Below, piece after piece: positions 32,901-43,202 of a DNA stretch of 64,000 nucleotides (positions are counted from its first letter, which is position 1; each line of letters opens with the position of its first letter). The notes under the pieces are model-generated. The model ran no database searches. It was not told the origin of the DNA and saw nothing but the letters and a program-made list of their open reading frames with translations. This stretch comes from Rhea pennata (taxonomy: Eukaryota > Chordata > Aves > Rheiformes > Rheidae): positions 3,757,501 through 3,821,500 of the forward strand of contig NC_084672.1 of assembly GCF_028389875.1 (NCBI RefSeq), written 5' to 3'. Both the position numbers and the translations under genes were made by a program.

Positions 32901-33155
32901 ATGTCAAGACTGGATATTTTCTTTGCTTTAATTTTCCTTAAAATGCTGCCTGTATAAGTATAAACAAGTTGCAAATAATGGTGAAACTCTTTTAAGTGTT
33001 CCTTATGTGTTGGTGAATTTGTGTTGAGGATAAATATTAATGTGATGGATTTCTCATCTGTAATTCTAGGCTATAACCCTCTGTCTGGAGAAGGAGGTGG
33101 GACTTGTTCCTGGAGACCAGGTCGCAGAGGCCCGTCAGCAGGTGGATGAGGCTAA
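26849..33155 (+). CDS. SELENOS: SELENOS (VIMP), selenoprotein S (complete, six exons, Sec at UGA 33147-33149)
   Basis: Single-pass ER membrane selenoprotein that recruits VCP/p97 to Derlin for ER-associated degradation. Exons: 26849-26939, 27464-27598, 29258-29364, 30759-30848, 30956-31034, 33070-33155. They total 588 nt, i.e. 195 residues (human 189). A Gly/Pro-rich N-terminus (1-18) precedes a transmembrane helix at about 33-53 ([20 protein letters not shown]). The VCP-interacting motif, pattern R-x5-AA-x2-R, spans about 83-93 ([11 protein letters not shown]) and leads into a charged coiled coil (LEEEKRRQK). The Gly-rich tail ([20 protein letters not shown]) ends GGUG, with Cys180 and Sec194 as the likely selenenylsulfide pair. 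Residues about 56-74 ([18 protein letters not shown]) are unlike the mammalian Arg/Leu-rich segment. Conventional annotation may stop at the UGA; it should be read as Sec, with TAA at 33153-33155 as the true stop. Confidence 0.96.
27018..27345 (+). repeat. Minisatellite, unit about 78-84 bp x4, in SELENOS intron 1
   Basis: Units begin GGGCCCGCGGTGGG at about 27018, 27097, 27179 and 27257; a truncated fifth start (GGGCCGCGG) lies near 27341. Each unit contains GTGTCACAGGAGGGTGTCTG, then GAGTTTGG (GAGGTTGG in the last unit), GTCTCGGTG and GGGGCGGCGGCA. Copies differ by a few substitutions and small G-run indels. Confidence 0.93.
27464..27598 (+). CDS. SELENOS: SELENOS exon 2 (transmembrane helix)
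   Basis: Reads (V)[20 protein letters not shown] through [12 protein letters not shown] to DAAV, in phase 1 before donor GTGAGT. The SYGWYI string and hydrophobic helix are diagnostic. Confidence 0.95.
28752..28799 (+). repeat. A-run followed by GA microsatellite
   Basis: A13 at 28752-28764, then an imperfect (GA)n with two GC interruptions to 28799, in SELENOS intron 2. Confidence 0.95.
29258..29364 (+). CDS. SELENOS: SELENOS exon 3 (VCP-interacting motif)
   Basis: Reads (E)[19 protein letters not shown] then [16 protein letters not shown], in phase 0 before donor GTAACC. Confidence 0.97.
29736..29775 (+). repeat. 20-bp tandem duplication
   Basis: TAGGAAATTTTAGTTATATG is followed at once by a copy differing at one base, in SELENOS intron 3. 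Confidence 0.85.
30759..30848 (+). CDS. SELENOS: SELENOS exon 4
   Basis: Reads [20 protein letters not shown] then [10 protein letters not shown], in phase 0 before donor GTAACA. Coiled-coil end. Confidence 0.97.
30956..31034 (+). CDS. SELENOS: SELENOS exon 5
   Basis: Reads [20 protein letters not shown] then KPLRSG plus one base (phase 1) before donor GTAAGT. Confidence 0.96.
33070..33155 (+). CDS. SELENOS: SELENOS exon 6 with selenocysteine codon
   Basis: Reads (G)[19 protein letters not shown] then GPSAGG, TGA (Sec, 33147-33149), GGC, TAA. The GGUG terminus is the family hallmark. TGAGG and CCTCG flank CTAA at 33147-33160 and can form a small hairpin holding the Sec codon and the stop. 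Confidence 0.96.
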
Positions 33156-33731
33156 CCTCGCTAGTGTCTGATGTCACTGGCAGGCTTAATCTTACCCACT
33201 GTCTAACTGCCTACAGTTTGCATGTCACAGTGACTCCTTTGGGATTTGGTTTAGCACAGGTGTTGACTTGAAAACATATGTATGTGAGTTTCAAATATTA
33301 ACATAGCAACTGATACTGCACAAAAAAAAAAATACTTGATCCTCTTAAAAAGGGTGAAGAAAGAAACAATGTCAGTGTAATCAGTTAATTTTCACCCTTC
33401 TGTAGGAAGGAAACATAATCTCCACCTGAGGTGCATCACTTGGGATTGTGAGATCTGGGTTCTGTGACTGGCCATTCGAAAGATTGACACCAGGTAAATT
33501 AGCTATCTGTGTTTTTGTTTACCTCTGTAAAATGAGGATATTTACCACCCCCAAACATGTGTTACAAGGTTTACAGTGTTTGGCTGGAAGGTACTTTAGA
33601 GGGGGAAGGATATGATCATTAGCAGACAGCTTGAATTTTGGGAGGAGGGACTTTCAGAAAACCCAGATGAACTGACAGATGCCATGGGTTTGCACTGAAG
33701 GCCGGTTACTGTAGATGAGTCTCTGTGACAA

Positions 33732-33799
33732 GCTACCTTGAATGATGTTTTCCTTATAAATGGTAAACAAACCAGTGAGGATTACTGATGCTAGACAGC
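33732..33799 (+). promoter_or_regulatory. SELENOS: SECIS element (form 2-like) of SELENOS
   Basis: The non-Watson-Crick quartet is TGAT at 33743-33746 (preceded by A at 33742) facing TGAT at 33786-33789, giving tandem G.A/A.G pairs. Helix 2 pairs 33747-33757 with 33775-33785, with two T.T mismatches. Unpaired AAA sits at 33758-33760. An extra mini-stem TGGT/ACCA (33761-33764 with 33771-33774) closes the loop AAACAA. Partial helix 1 pairs GCT 33732-33734 with AGC 33797-33799 and others. Quartet-to-AA spacing of 11-12 is as expected. It lies about 595 bases after the Sec UGA. It recruits SBP2 and EFSec to recode UGA. Confidence 0.9.
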
Positions 33800-33960
33800 A
33801 GATGGGGGTTTCTTGCTATTCCTTTTTTAATTTCAATTGCTTTGTAAAAACAAAATACTATTAATATTAAATATCATTGCAAACAAATCATGAATATAGT
33901 ATTTACAATCTTGTGGTTTTCTACAGCATCTTTTTATATAGAAGGCATATGTTCTAGTGC

Positions 33961-33966
33961 AATAAA
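33961..33966 (+). terminator. SELENOS: PolyA signal AATAAA, probable SELENOS 3' end
   Basis: First canonical AATAAA downstream of the SECIS, about 165 bases after it. Confidence 0.65.
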
Positions 33967-36240
33967 TGTGTATAAAATAAGATGCATCATATCAGAGATT
34001 ACATTTTCATTTAAATACTTGCATAGAATGAAGGAGATTTTTTTTAAAGCTGCTCTTTTAGGTTTTTAACAATTTTGTTTTATCTGAGTGTTCTATGCTC
34101 CAAATCATGATTTTAAGAATCACCTACAGGTTAAGACCAAATTAAGTTTTTCCAAGTCTAAAAATTGAACCTGAACATTCTCTACCCTTATCCTCCTCCT
34201 CTCCCTAGCAAAAGTGATTCTGAAATGGGGGAGAATGGATTACTAGTTGTTAAGCTCTCCAGTTATACCTGTAGTTGAATTAAATCAGGAAAATACATAA
34301 CAAAGGCTTTTGCTGTCAGTGGAGCAGAAGGATTTTTTCCAAATTGCTATCCGCAAATATAATTTGAGGAGGAGGCTTTACATACGTGTGGTTAACACCA
34401 ACACCCTAGGATGTTCATAGAGAAAAGAGAAGCTGCAATCAGCACTGAGGTTTGTGCGTGGTGTCTTCTATTTCTGAGCAGCAGGATAGTGCAAAGCTTT
34501 AGTCATGTGGTATGAGGGATGCACCTAGGGAACACTAAGATAAAGAATTTATTGCGTACTGCTTTCAGTTATGAATTGGTAGCCTGGCTGTATGGCACTG
34601 AATAGCCCAATGGGGTGCTGAGGTGAGTTTTCACCCTTCTGTCAGCTTATGTAGCCCCACAGCTGAGGATTGTTTCTACTGAAAGATCCTACAGCTAGCA
34701 AATGTGTAAAATTTGCAGGTGGAAGACTCTGAGGAGTAAGTAGCTAACGAGTGTTGTCATCATTCTTCTGGTATTTGTCCAGCAATGTGGATGGAAAACG
34801 GAGTTGGTGGTAATCACAAACGAGCTTTCCAAACATCCCATTCTTTTAATATGCTGTCTGGCACAAAGCACGAAAGTTGACTAAACAAATGTTTAGCCTG
34901 TCCTTGTTAAAGGGTGAAATAGATCCTGTCAGCGTATGACACACATCCATGCGTCTTTGATTAGTTCTATTGAGCTTGTATATTTGGCATAAAAGTATGT
35001 CAGTATTTTGTTAGTGTAGCTTAAGGCTGCTTGAAAACGTGTTTCTAAATACTTATGCTTGAAATGTTTGTTAATATGTATGAGTGCCAACTTTGAAAAC
35101 ACTGTTTATACATGTATAGAGACAGCTCTATATGTCATGTGAGCCGTGATTTTTCTATTGCCTATAAATGTAACAATAGCATGTTACTTAATGAGATAAA
35201 AAGTTGCCAGTTAACAAGCTAGAAAAGTGAAGAACTTTTGACTTTAGACCTCTTAAGTGTATGTTTAAATGCATATAGAAGATGAAGTGAGAGGGCTATT
35301 AATGTTCCTATGGAAACTAGTCTTCATTTCTTGACTTCTGTGCATTTTGATATGTAAACTTAAATTTCCATTGTTGGATTTATTATATGACATAGACTGC
35401 AGAATGTAACTTCAGGTTTTAATTTTTAATAAGGCAAAAAAAGAATAGAGGTAGGGAAAAGAATTTCAAGATCTGAAGATTCTTTGACCATAAAAAGGTG
35501 TAAGTACCCATGCCATTCCTTACATTGAGGAAATAGGCAACAGAACAAGGTGTTGTCTTCAGAAAAATAACTGGAGGAAGTTGTTGTATTAAAGATGCAA
35601 AACTCCTTCTGTAGATAAAATGGTGAAGACAGGTTAATTTAATTAACAAAGTAAAAACATTTTAAGAAATAAATCAGCAGGTCTGAACTGAGCATATGTT
35701 AATCTTTCTCTGTGTCTCAAGATTTGCTTCTGGCTTGAACTGGGAGATACAGATTTTTGCCCAACTCTGAGTTCTTAAGACCTGTCCAATGAGATGAAGT
35801 AATTCACATTTGCATGAAATTTCAAGCTTCCTTCTCTCTTAATATTATTATTAATAATAAAAGTTGTTATTTATTAATCCTAAATCCTGTCAGATACTGA
35901 TTTTTTTTATTGATTAGATACTTCTAAGCTATTGAACAGAGTGGAAGAACCTCAGTTTGTAAAACACCTCTTTTGGCTCTCTAGCTACACTAACAAATGA
36001 TGGATTTTTCCTCTGACTTCAAAAAGAAAGTTTTCCCTTAACCATAAACAAGTATAGAATGGTGGTTGCTTGTTGCTTTATAATAGCATAGGGGGAAAGT
36101 ACCCACAAGGCAGTAAATGAAAATGAACTAATGAAGCCTTTGTTCATACCTAGGAATGAATTCCCAAGAATTTGAATTATAACAAATCTTAATATTAAGC
36201 CTTCAGATTTTTGTTTCGTTTTGTTTTGTTTTGCTTACAG

Positions 36241-36311
36241 CAATTATGCAAGAAACTTCTAACTTTACTGATGTAGACATGCTAGAAGCAGCTTTATCTG
36301 GAACAGTTTAG
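36241..36311 (+). CDS. Candidate alternative terminal exon of SELENOS (Sec-free C-terminus), putative
   Basis: A strong acceptor (a TTTTGTTTCGTTTTG-type tract then GCTTACAG, ending at 36240) precedes a 71-nt open segment. SELENOS exon 5 ends in phase 1 (G), and joining to CA at 36241 keeps the frame open: GAI, then MQETSNFTDVD, then MLEAALSGTV, stop TAG at 36309-36311. ATTAAA variants at 36573 and 36766 could serve as polyA signals. Use would skip exon 6, the UGA and the SECIS. No family match for the peptide is remembered; it may be a chance acceptor. Confidence 0.3.
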
Positions 36312-39300
36312 ATAACAAAATTAATACTTAATAACTTAGTTAATACAGTACTACTAGACTAAAAAGTATATAGTGGTGCTTAGCCACTGAACAGTAATCT
36401 ATCTTGGTACTGAAAAATCCCAAGTCAAGCCACTGTTCAGAGGCACAAAAAATCCTGTAAATGTTAAGTCACCTGAAAAAATGTAGCTAGGTATTTTTCA
36501 TTGTCCTGTATGTTGGAGAAAGGATTTTTCACTTTCTAAATTGCACATGCAGCCTAGTTTATGCATAGGTCTATTAAATATTCACCAAGAGGTGCCTAGC
36601 AGTGGAATTAAAAATGAACAAAAGCCGTATCATCACTTGTGAGATTTATTTAGCTTTACCTGTGCCTTTCAGAAAGATAATGTCATGAGGAAAGGCCTTT
36701 CAGAGTGATTGCCGTGCATATTTATTTCTTTTAAAACAATGTTTCTGACACTGGAGATTTTTAATATTAAACAACGGAAGATAGACTTGGGGGAGTTAAT
36801 GTAAATGGGGAATCTGTTAGCAGAACTGTTCCCAGCCTAGAATTACTAGTGTGTTATTCAGAGTTCGTATGAATGAAAATACTTTTTTTTTTTTTTAACA
36901 CACTTCTGCAAGGAATTGCTCTCCTAGCAGAGACTGAATGCAGATGTGCAAAAACAGTACTGATAAATACTTTATACTATGTTGACTCTAAAACTCTCCA
37001 GGAATTAAGGCTGTTCTGCTGCTGCCCAGTATGCTCTCATCTTTAGCTGGTAGTCTTTATCTTTTGCTGACAGTCAGTTCAGGTGTTTAGATTGGGCTAT
37101 TTTTTCTTGTTTTTAGTTTTTTTTTTTCACCTCCTTAGGAAGATGCCCAAAGAGTGTTCTTATTCAGCGAGCTCTCTGAATGAGAGGATTGCAGCCCCTG
37201 TGACAGTCTCCTGTGTGTTTGACAAGCAGCGGTACAGTTAACGACTGCACTGAAACTCTCTAAAACTGTAGTTTCTGCCTCTTGCAGTCAATGAGGCAGT
37301 TCCCATCTCTGGCTTGTGTTTTTTTTCAGGCTTGGCTGCACATCAGCACACATCTCTACATTGGATCAGATCCACCCTTTTGAAGATTTTTTTTCTTGGC
37401 CTTGTCCAGGCTAAAAAGTGGCACCTTTTCAGTGATCGGTTTAGCCAAGAGAGTTGGGCACAGTGTGTCTCTGTCCGTGCTACTGAGCTCCTTTCCGCTA
37501 TCATTGAGCGCTGAAATGGTATTATTTTCAATTGTAGAAAAAGCCAGCCTAGACTTGGATAGGCTGAAGACTTTGGGGTTTTTCTTTCCCTTTTGGAATG
37601 AAAGCTTAGCTTTTGGAACAGCTCTGCAACCACAAAGGAAAAGCATACTGCTGCTGGCTGGGTGGTGTCCTGGCTGGGCTGCACCGTTGTAGCTGGTTTT
37701 GTGTGAGCCTCCAGCCCAGCTGTTCCAAGGCTGACACACACCCTGCCTATATTCCCAGCTCCAATGCCAGCAACTCTTCAAAAACGCTCATGAGTTTTTA
37801 TGAAGCAACCAATAACTGAAACAGAACAGGCCTGCTCAACTCAGTTTTAGTGGCAATCCACATGTGAATATAAGCATTTTTTGTGGGTTTCTGTTGTGAT
37901 GGGCTAGCAGGTATGCGGTCTCTGTTCTTATATGTCTTTTTTTTTCTATGATGGTTTTTGTTTTGAAGTGCATGTCTGCTAAAAGACACTTTCAGTACAG
38001 AGCAAGATCTCCACTGATAATTTAATGATTTCATTCCTTTTACTAATCAAGAATCTTTCTATGTGCTGCTTTCCAAGCTCAGCTTAAATCTTGTGCTGTC
38101 AGTAGCAGTAATGTAGGGATCGCAAGGAGAACTTAATTCTCTTTAAAGGGAGTGGAAGGAAAATGGTACACTGAAATACATGGCTATTCAGTCTAGTTCT
38201 AGTGCTCTCTTGCATGCATTAAAATTGGGGGCTACTGTTAGGTTGACCTACAGGAAGCACTTTCAAAGCAAAACAAATTCTGGGTGTTAAACACCTCTTG
38301 ATGTGCTACTGAAGAGGGTGATGTCCTCCTAGAAACTTGGCTTAATGCTTCTAGGTAGTTGACACTTCTTTGACTCTTCTGCTTCTTAGGTATATTGAAT
38401 CTTGATGCTTCCTTTTAAAATACACATTCTAGACTTTTTCAGTGGTTCATTGACTCCAGCCTGGGGGTGGTAGGTTAAAAATGCATGAACTTCCCTTTTG
38501 TGAAGTGCAGCTCTTTGATGCAGCACGCCCCCAAGAGCAGCTGCCGCAACCCAGCTGATCAGACCTGAGCACTCAAGTGGGTGACTGGGAGAAGAGTTGT
38601 GTGCAGAAGAGGATGTTTTTCTCCTCCTGCACATCTAAAAAGCTATAGCACCTGACTGTGAAGGGCAGATGTGACCAAAGGTGGCGCCTGCCTTGTCTCT
38701 GGCCCGGAGGGGATCTGTGCTGCTGCACTGCAGTGTTGGGCCATAGGATGGCAATATTGTTCTGGCTTTCTAGCAAGCAGTGACCGGCTGACTTATTTCT
38801 TTGTCCCTTGAACGGGTATCTTCTGAGTGATTCAGCTGAGGGGAAAAGTTGGGATTGGGCAGTGTCAGGACCAGAAGAGGATAGGGATGAAAAAAGTGGG
38901 TGTGGAAGGAGTATCTGTATCATTCAGGAAAATGCAACAGTGCTGGAAATACTGTGACAGAGACAAATGCTACTAGTTGCCCAGCTAGATTTTTTCCACC
39001 ATGAGTCTGTTACCTTGAATATAAGAAATATGCTCATTTTCCAGTGTCTGGATAGCTTCTAAAGTATCGGTTTGAGTCCTGGAACTTTAATTATTAAACT
39101 TTCTGGAGCACTTGGGAACTAGTTCTCTTGTTCATTATTTTTAAAAATATAGTAAAGAATATATAACATAGAAAGTGCATCCTGTAAGTATTACAGTGTG
39201 CTCATCACTGGGGGTATGCTGCAGATCAAAACTAATGGGAAAAAAGAAGTAGTTATAAAACAGGATAGCCTCTCTTGGAGCTTGGTTATTATACTACTTT

Positions 39301-39744
39301 ATCCCAAAAGGATGAATCTACCTTGTATCTACCCTGTAAGGATACCAAATAATTCACTGCTTCAAGTATGTACCTTTTTCATTGTTTAAAATTATGAATA
39401 TTGTTTTGTTGATCTGATTAGGAATCTAAACTGTGGGGGCCTGTCAAGGGGGCTCTCTCCTGCCAGTTGGTGCGTTCATGTCACTCACCTGAGTGGGATA
39501 CTAGCAATGAGATGGAGCAAACACATGCATCCTCTTCATCTTTTTGAGAGTCTTCTAAAAATTTTCTCAACAATTCTGAAAAATTCTGCCTGCAGAGTAG
39601 AAAACATGCTGCATAAAAATGTATGTATTTGTCTTTGTATAGTGTTGTGTTAGAAAATTTGTATGCATTTTATATGTAGGGTCTATAACATATAGCATTA
39701 ACTAAACAATGACCAAGAGCTGTATTACTGGGAGAAGGCCTAAG

Positions 39745-40100
39745 CGTGATTTTTGGGAAGACTGTGGCAGCATTCGCGGAGCTGCTGTTTGTCAAAAGGC
39801 ACTGCATCCCCAGGCGTGCTCACGCACCCCTTCTGCAAGGCTCAATCACAGGGTCGCCTGTATTCCCCGGGGACAAACTGGAGCGTGAGGGTGGTGATGG
39901 TCAACGTACCTGCCGCTGCTCCCTGTCCCGGCAGCGGCAGTGTGACGCTGAGTGTGCGTCCCAAGCGCCGGAGCCCAGAAACGCTCACCTTACCCCCTTT
40001 TCCTTTCGGAAGTGCACTCTGATCGTCCCCAGTGCTGCGAATTGCAGCTCTGTCCATCCCCTGGAAGGTGCGGGGTGGGGGCAATGCGCTAAAATAAACC
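39745..40100. other. Unexplained GC- and CpG-rich islet
   Basis: About 350 bases of high GC with many CpG dinucleotides inside AT-rich intergenic DNA, ending near an AATAAA at 40093. Frames are open on both strands (e.g. 39746-40147 +, 39842-40084 -), but no product is recognised. It could be a CpG island, enhancer, or old retrocopy. Confidence 0.4.
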
Positions 40101-41587
40101 TTCAGCAGCAGCAGTGCCCTAAAACAGGATGGCTATTTTGGAATTGAAAACGAGCTCCGTGGCATTGAACTGTACAGCACAAATTTTGCCCTACCTGATT
40201 TAACCAAGTGCAGAGGGAAAGGCTGCTGCCTCTCCTTGGTTTTCATTTTTGTTCTGCCTGTTTCTACACTTCATCGTTTCCATGTGTGTTGAAGTCACAT
40301 AAAGTTTTCAATTTTGATGACTAACTTTTTTTCTTTATGGGAAGGATCCAGTTCACAACTCTTCAGCCCCAGCTCTTCTTTTTTTTTATGGCCTTTTAAC
40401 CACACTAGCTCTGCCTTTTCCTGTAAGAAGATTCCTGTAATTCATAGGCCACAGTGTCTTTCCCTTGAATCAGGAGATTTTTACTGCTGATTTGGAGCAT
40501 GCTGAGAGTAATCCTGTTCCTGCTAACAGAATTGCCACATCTCCCTCTTTTGGAAAGGAGTGGCCTTTTTGACTGTCTATTAGTGTCTTGTATTTCAGAG
40601 TTAACGATCAGGCCTGTTTTTGGAGATGAAGTAGTGGGCACAGGGAAGAAACAGGCAGGCTTTGATGAAGTCCCTTTTAAAGAAACTTTTGATTACCAAG
40701 TAAAAGACCCATGCGTCCAGGCTGGCACAGCCTAACACCAGATTTTGCAGAAAGGGCCTGGGAAAAATAGTTATAAACAACAGTAAACCGTTGTAAATCC
40801 TATGAAGTATAAGGAAATTACAGTGGGGTTTTCCCCACATAAAAGGGAGGGAAATTACAAGCAAGATAGGAGAAAATATTTTCTTGGCATAATGCTTTGG
40901 ATTACTTTATTGGAGGTGAATGGAAGTGGAAGGTGGATCCCACCATGCCCCTCCCAGAGGAGGGGGCCAGGTATGCGACCCCGCAGTATCTTTGCAGCAG
41001 TAAAAGCAAAGCCTTTGCCCTAAGCAGAGAGCTATAGCACCTGGCTTCGCAGCTCCCCTTGGTGCCTTTTAGTTCTTTCTCATCTCTCTTCTTACTCTCC
41101 ACAAAAATACAGCCCACTTTATACATCTGTGGGCAACTGAAAGGAGACTAACTTCTTTTCTGTTGCTTATTTGCTTGTTTTTTTCCCTCTGATTTCTATC
41201 TATATATATTTTTTTAATTAAAATGGCTACATCTTAGTTTCTTCTGGTACGTTACTTGTGTTACTCATTCATCCCGACATCAGAAGAGTTGGTTGGTGCT
41301 GACCTCTGAATTGCATCATTGCAGGAGCAGTAAAACCATACAAAAGCATTTTTCAAGATATATCATCTAGTTATTTAGATAACTGGATTGTGATATTACC
41401 TACTAGTTCCTGAAAATATGACAGTTATGATGGATTTTAACAATTCTTGTATAATAAATAAACGCTTACCTTTGTACTATTAATATTTGGTACAATGTTC
41501 TCTTTCACAATAGTCTGGGTACTGCTTGATAACAGGCTGCCATATGCTGAGACTTTCTCCTCTGAGCTGGATGGATGGCGCCACGAT

Positions 41588-41613
41588 ATAAATAAATAAA
41601 TAAATAAATAAAT
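41588..41613 (+). repeat. AAAT/TAAA microsatellite
   Basis: About six AAAT units in the intergenic region before CHSY1. Confidence 0.9.
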
Positions 41614-42039
41614 ACCCAAGGGAAAGACTGTCAATTAGAGATACAAAATTGCATAGAAAATGGGAGGAACCACCCAGTGATAAGCAGGTGGTCAGTGGGT
41701 TGCACTAGGTATGTTTCTTCTGCATCGTTAGGACTGTTCTATTTCTTTAAAACCTCAAAGGTTTAGGGCTGCAGCATTTGAAGCTGAAGCATTGGATGAA
41801 ATGCAGATTGAGAGTTAGTATAGGCAGAGGAAAAAGAAATAATCTGGTACAACTACCATCTTCACTCTGTCTAGCAGTCATTTAGCCTCAGGATGAAAAC
41901 GGACCCACCTATTTCTGGTAGGTTTAATTAGCAAGGTGGAAAAAAAAAACGTAGAGTCAATGGTGCTCTCTCTCCCCAAGGAACCAGCGCGCACGCTGCA
42001 GTGCATGCACCATGGTGCAGCTGCAGTGCGTCTGGGTCC

Positions 42040-42560
42040 TTATCGTGGGGTCCCTGCCTCCACTGCAGGGTCCTGGTGCTGGGATGCTGGTCCTGGAGCC
42101 AGGCTCCCTGCACTCTGCCCAGTCAGGTCTTTGTCCCAGTCCTGGCGCAGGGACCCATCCCCTCGTGGTGACTCTGTCCTTGGCCCAAGGGTCCCACATC
42201 CTGGTCCCCATCCTGGTCTGGGGTCCTCTCCTGGGCTTCAGGTCCTGAGTGCTGGGCCTGGGTTCCCCATCCTTGGGGTCAGTTCCTGGGTCCAAGTCCC
42301 TGTCCTGGTCCAGGATTGTGGCCCAGGCTCCTGTTTGTGCCCCAGACTGTGTCCCGGGGTGCTGGTCTGGGGTACCAGTTCCCGCCCTGCTCTGGGGTGC
42401 TGTCCTGGGGTGCTGTTGCCCATCCCAGCCCGGGATCCCACCCTGGCGAGCCGGGCCAGCGCCCCGGTCCCGGCACGGCGGTGCCAGTCCCTGCCCCAAG
42501 GTCTCGCTGCCCATCCGGGGGCGCCGGGCCCCATCCCGGGGCGCTGGCTCGGGCTCCTAG
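42040..42560 (+). repeat. Degenerate GTCCTGG/GGGTGCTG-rich minisatellite-like tract
   Basis: The words GTCCTGG, GTGCTGGG, GGGGTGCTG and TCCTGGTC recur at irregular spacing for about 500 bases before the CHSY1 CpG island. The register is loose, so this is called low-complexity rather than a clean tandem array. It produces long open frames on both strands. Confidence 0.6.
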
Positions 42561-42930
42561 TCCGTGTCTTGGGGTGCCGGTGCCGGCGCTGGGGGGAACG
42601 GCCCGGGGCTGCCCCCTGCCCTCCCCCGCGCTCCGCTCCCCCTCCCCCTGCGCGGTGGGGGCTGCTCCGCGGCGGCCCCGCCGCCGCCGCCGCCGCCGCC
42701 GCGCCGGGCGGGGCCAGCGGGCCCTGGGCAGCGCCGAGCGGGCCGCACACGGCGCCTGTGCCGAGGGGCAGGGCCGGGGAGGCGGGCGCCCCCTTCCCCT
42801 TCCCCTTCTTCCCCTTCCCCCATGGCGGCGCTGGGCGACACGGCGCGCCTGGCGGCGGCGGCGCAGCGCGGGGCGGCGGCGGCGCTGTGAGGAGCCGCGC
42901 GGGGCCTGCGCGGCGCGGCGCCGGGCGGGC
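42560..42930 (+). promoter_or_regulatory. CHSY1: CHSY1 CpG-island promoter and 5' leader
   Basis: Extremely GC-rich with dense CpG. It contains a (CCG)n run of about eight units at 42678-42702 and a GC box GGGCGGGGCC at 42706-42715, and has no TATA box. The island continues through exon 1 into intron 1. The start site cannot be placed. Confidence 0.6.
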
Positions 42931-43202
42931 ATGGCGGGCCGCGGCCGCCGCGCCTGGCTCAGCGTCCTCCTGGGGCTGGTGCTGGGCTTCGTGCTCGCCT
43001 CGCGCCTCGTCCTGCCCCGCGCCTCCGAGCTGGCGGCGGCGGCGCGGCCCCGCCGCGCCCGCCCGCCCGGCTGCCGCCCGCCGCCCGCCGCCGCCGCCGC
43101 GCTCCCGCCGCGCCGCCCCGGCCCGCCGGCGCAGAGCTTCCTCTTCGTGGGGGTCATGACGGCGCAGAAGTACCTGCGGAGCCGCGCCGTGGCCGCCCAC
43201 CG
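42931..43202 (+). CDS. CHSY1: CHSY1 exon 1 (start codon, signal anchor, stem)
   Basis: MAGRGRRAWLSVLLGLVLGF is nearly identical to the remembered mammalian start, which fixes the ATG. The stem is low-complexity (RPPPAAAAALPPRRPGPP). Ends CG before donor GTGAGC. Confidence 0.95.

Larger units (their letters stand above)
33156..33985 (+). other. SELENOS: SELENOS 3' untranslated region (probable extent)
   Basis: Contains the SECIS element (33732-33799) and ends near AATAAA at 33961-33966. The exact cleavage site is inferred. Confidence 0.7.
33986..42559. other. SELENOS-CHSY1 intergenic region
   Basis: About 8.6 kb, mostly AT-rich with no recognisable protein gene. It contains the candidate exon at 36241-36311, T-runs near 36884 and 37118, open antisense frames at 37343-37781 and 38386-38923 with no known motif, a GC-rich islet at about 39745-40100, an AAAT microsatellite at about 41588-41613, and a degenerate GTCCTGG-rich stretch from 42040 on. 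Confidence 0.6.

Noticed and set aside
37343-38923. Antisense frames of about 80-140 codons in the intergenic region
   Set aside because: No known motif, no conserved start context and no splice partners; left as non-coding pending homology search.
41936-43159. 407-codon plus-strand open frame running into CHSY1 exon 1
   Set aside because: A different frame from the CHSY1 protein; open because of very high GC and the degenerate repeat upstream. No domain recognised.
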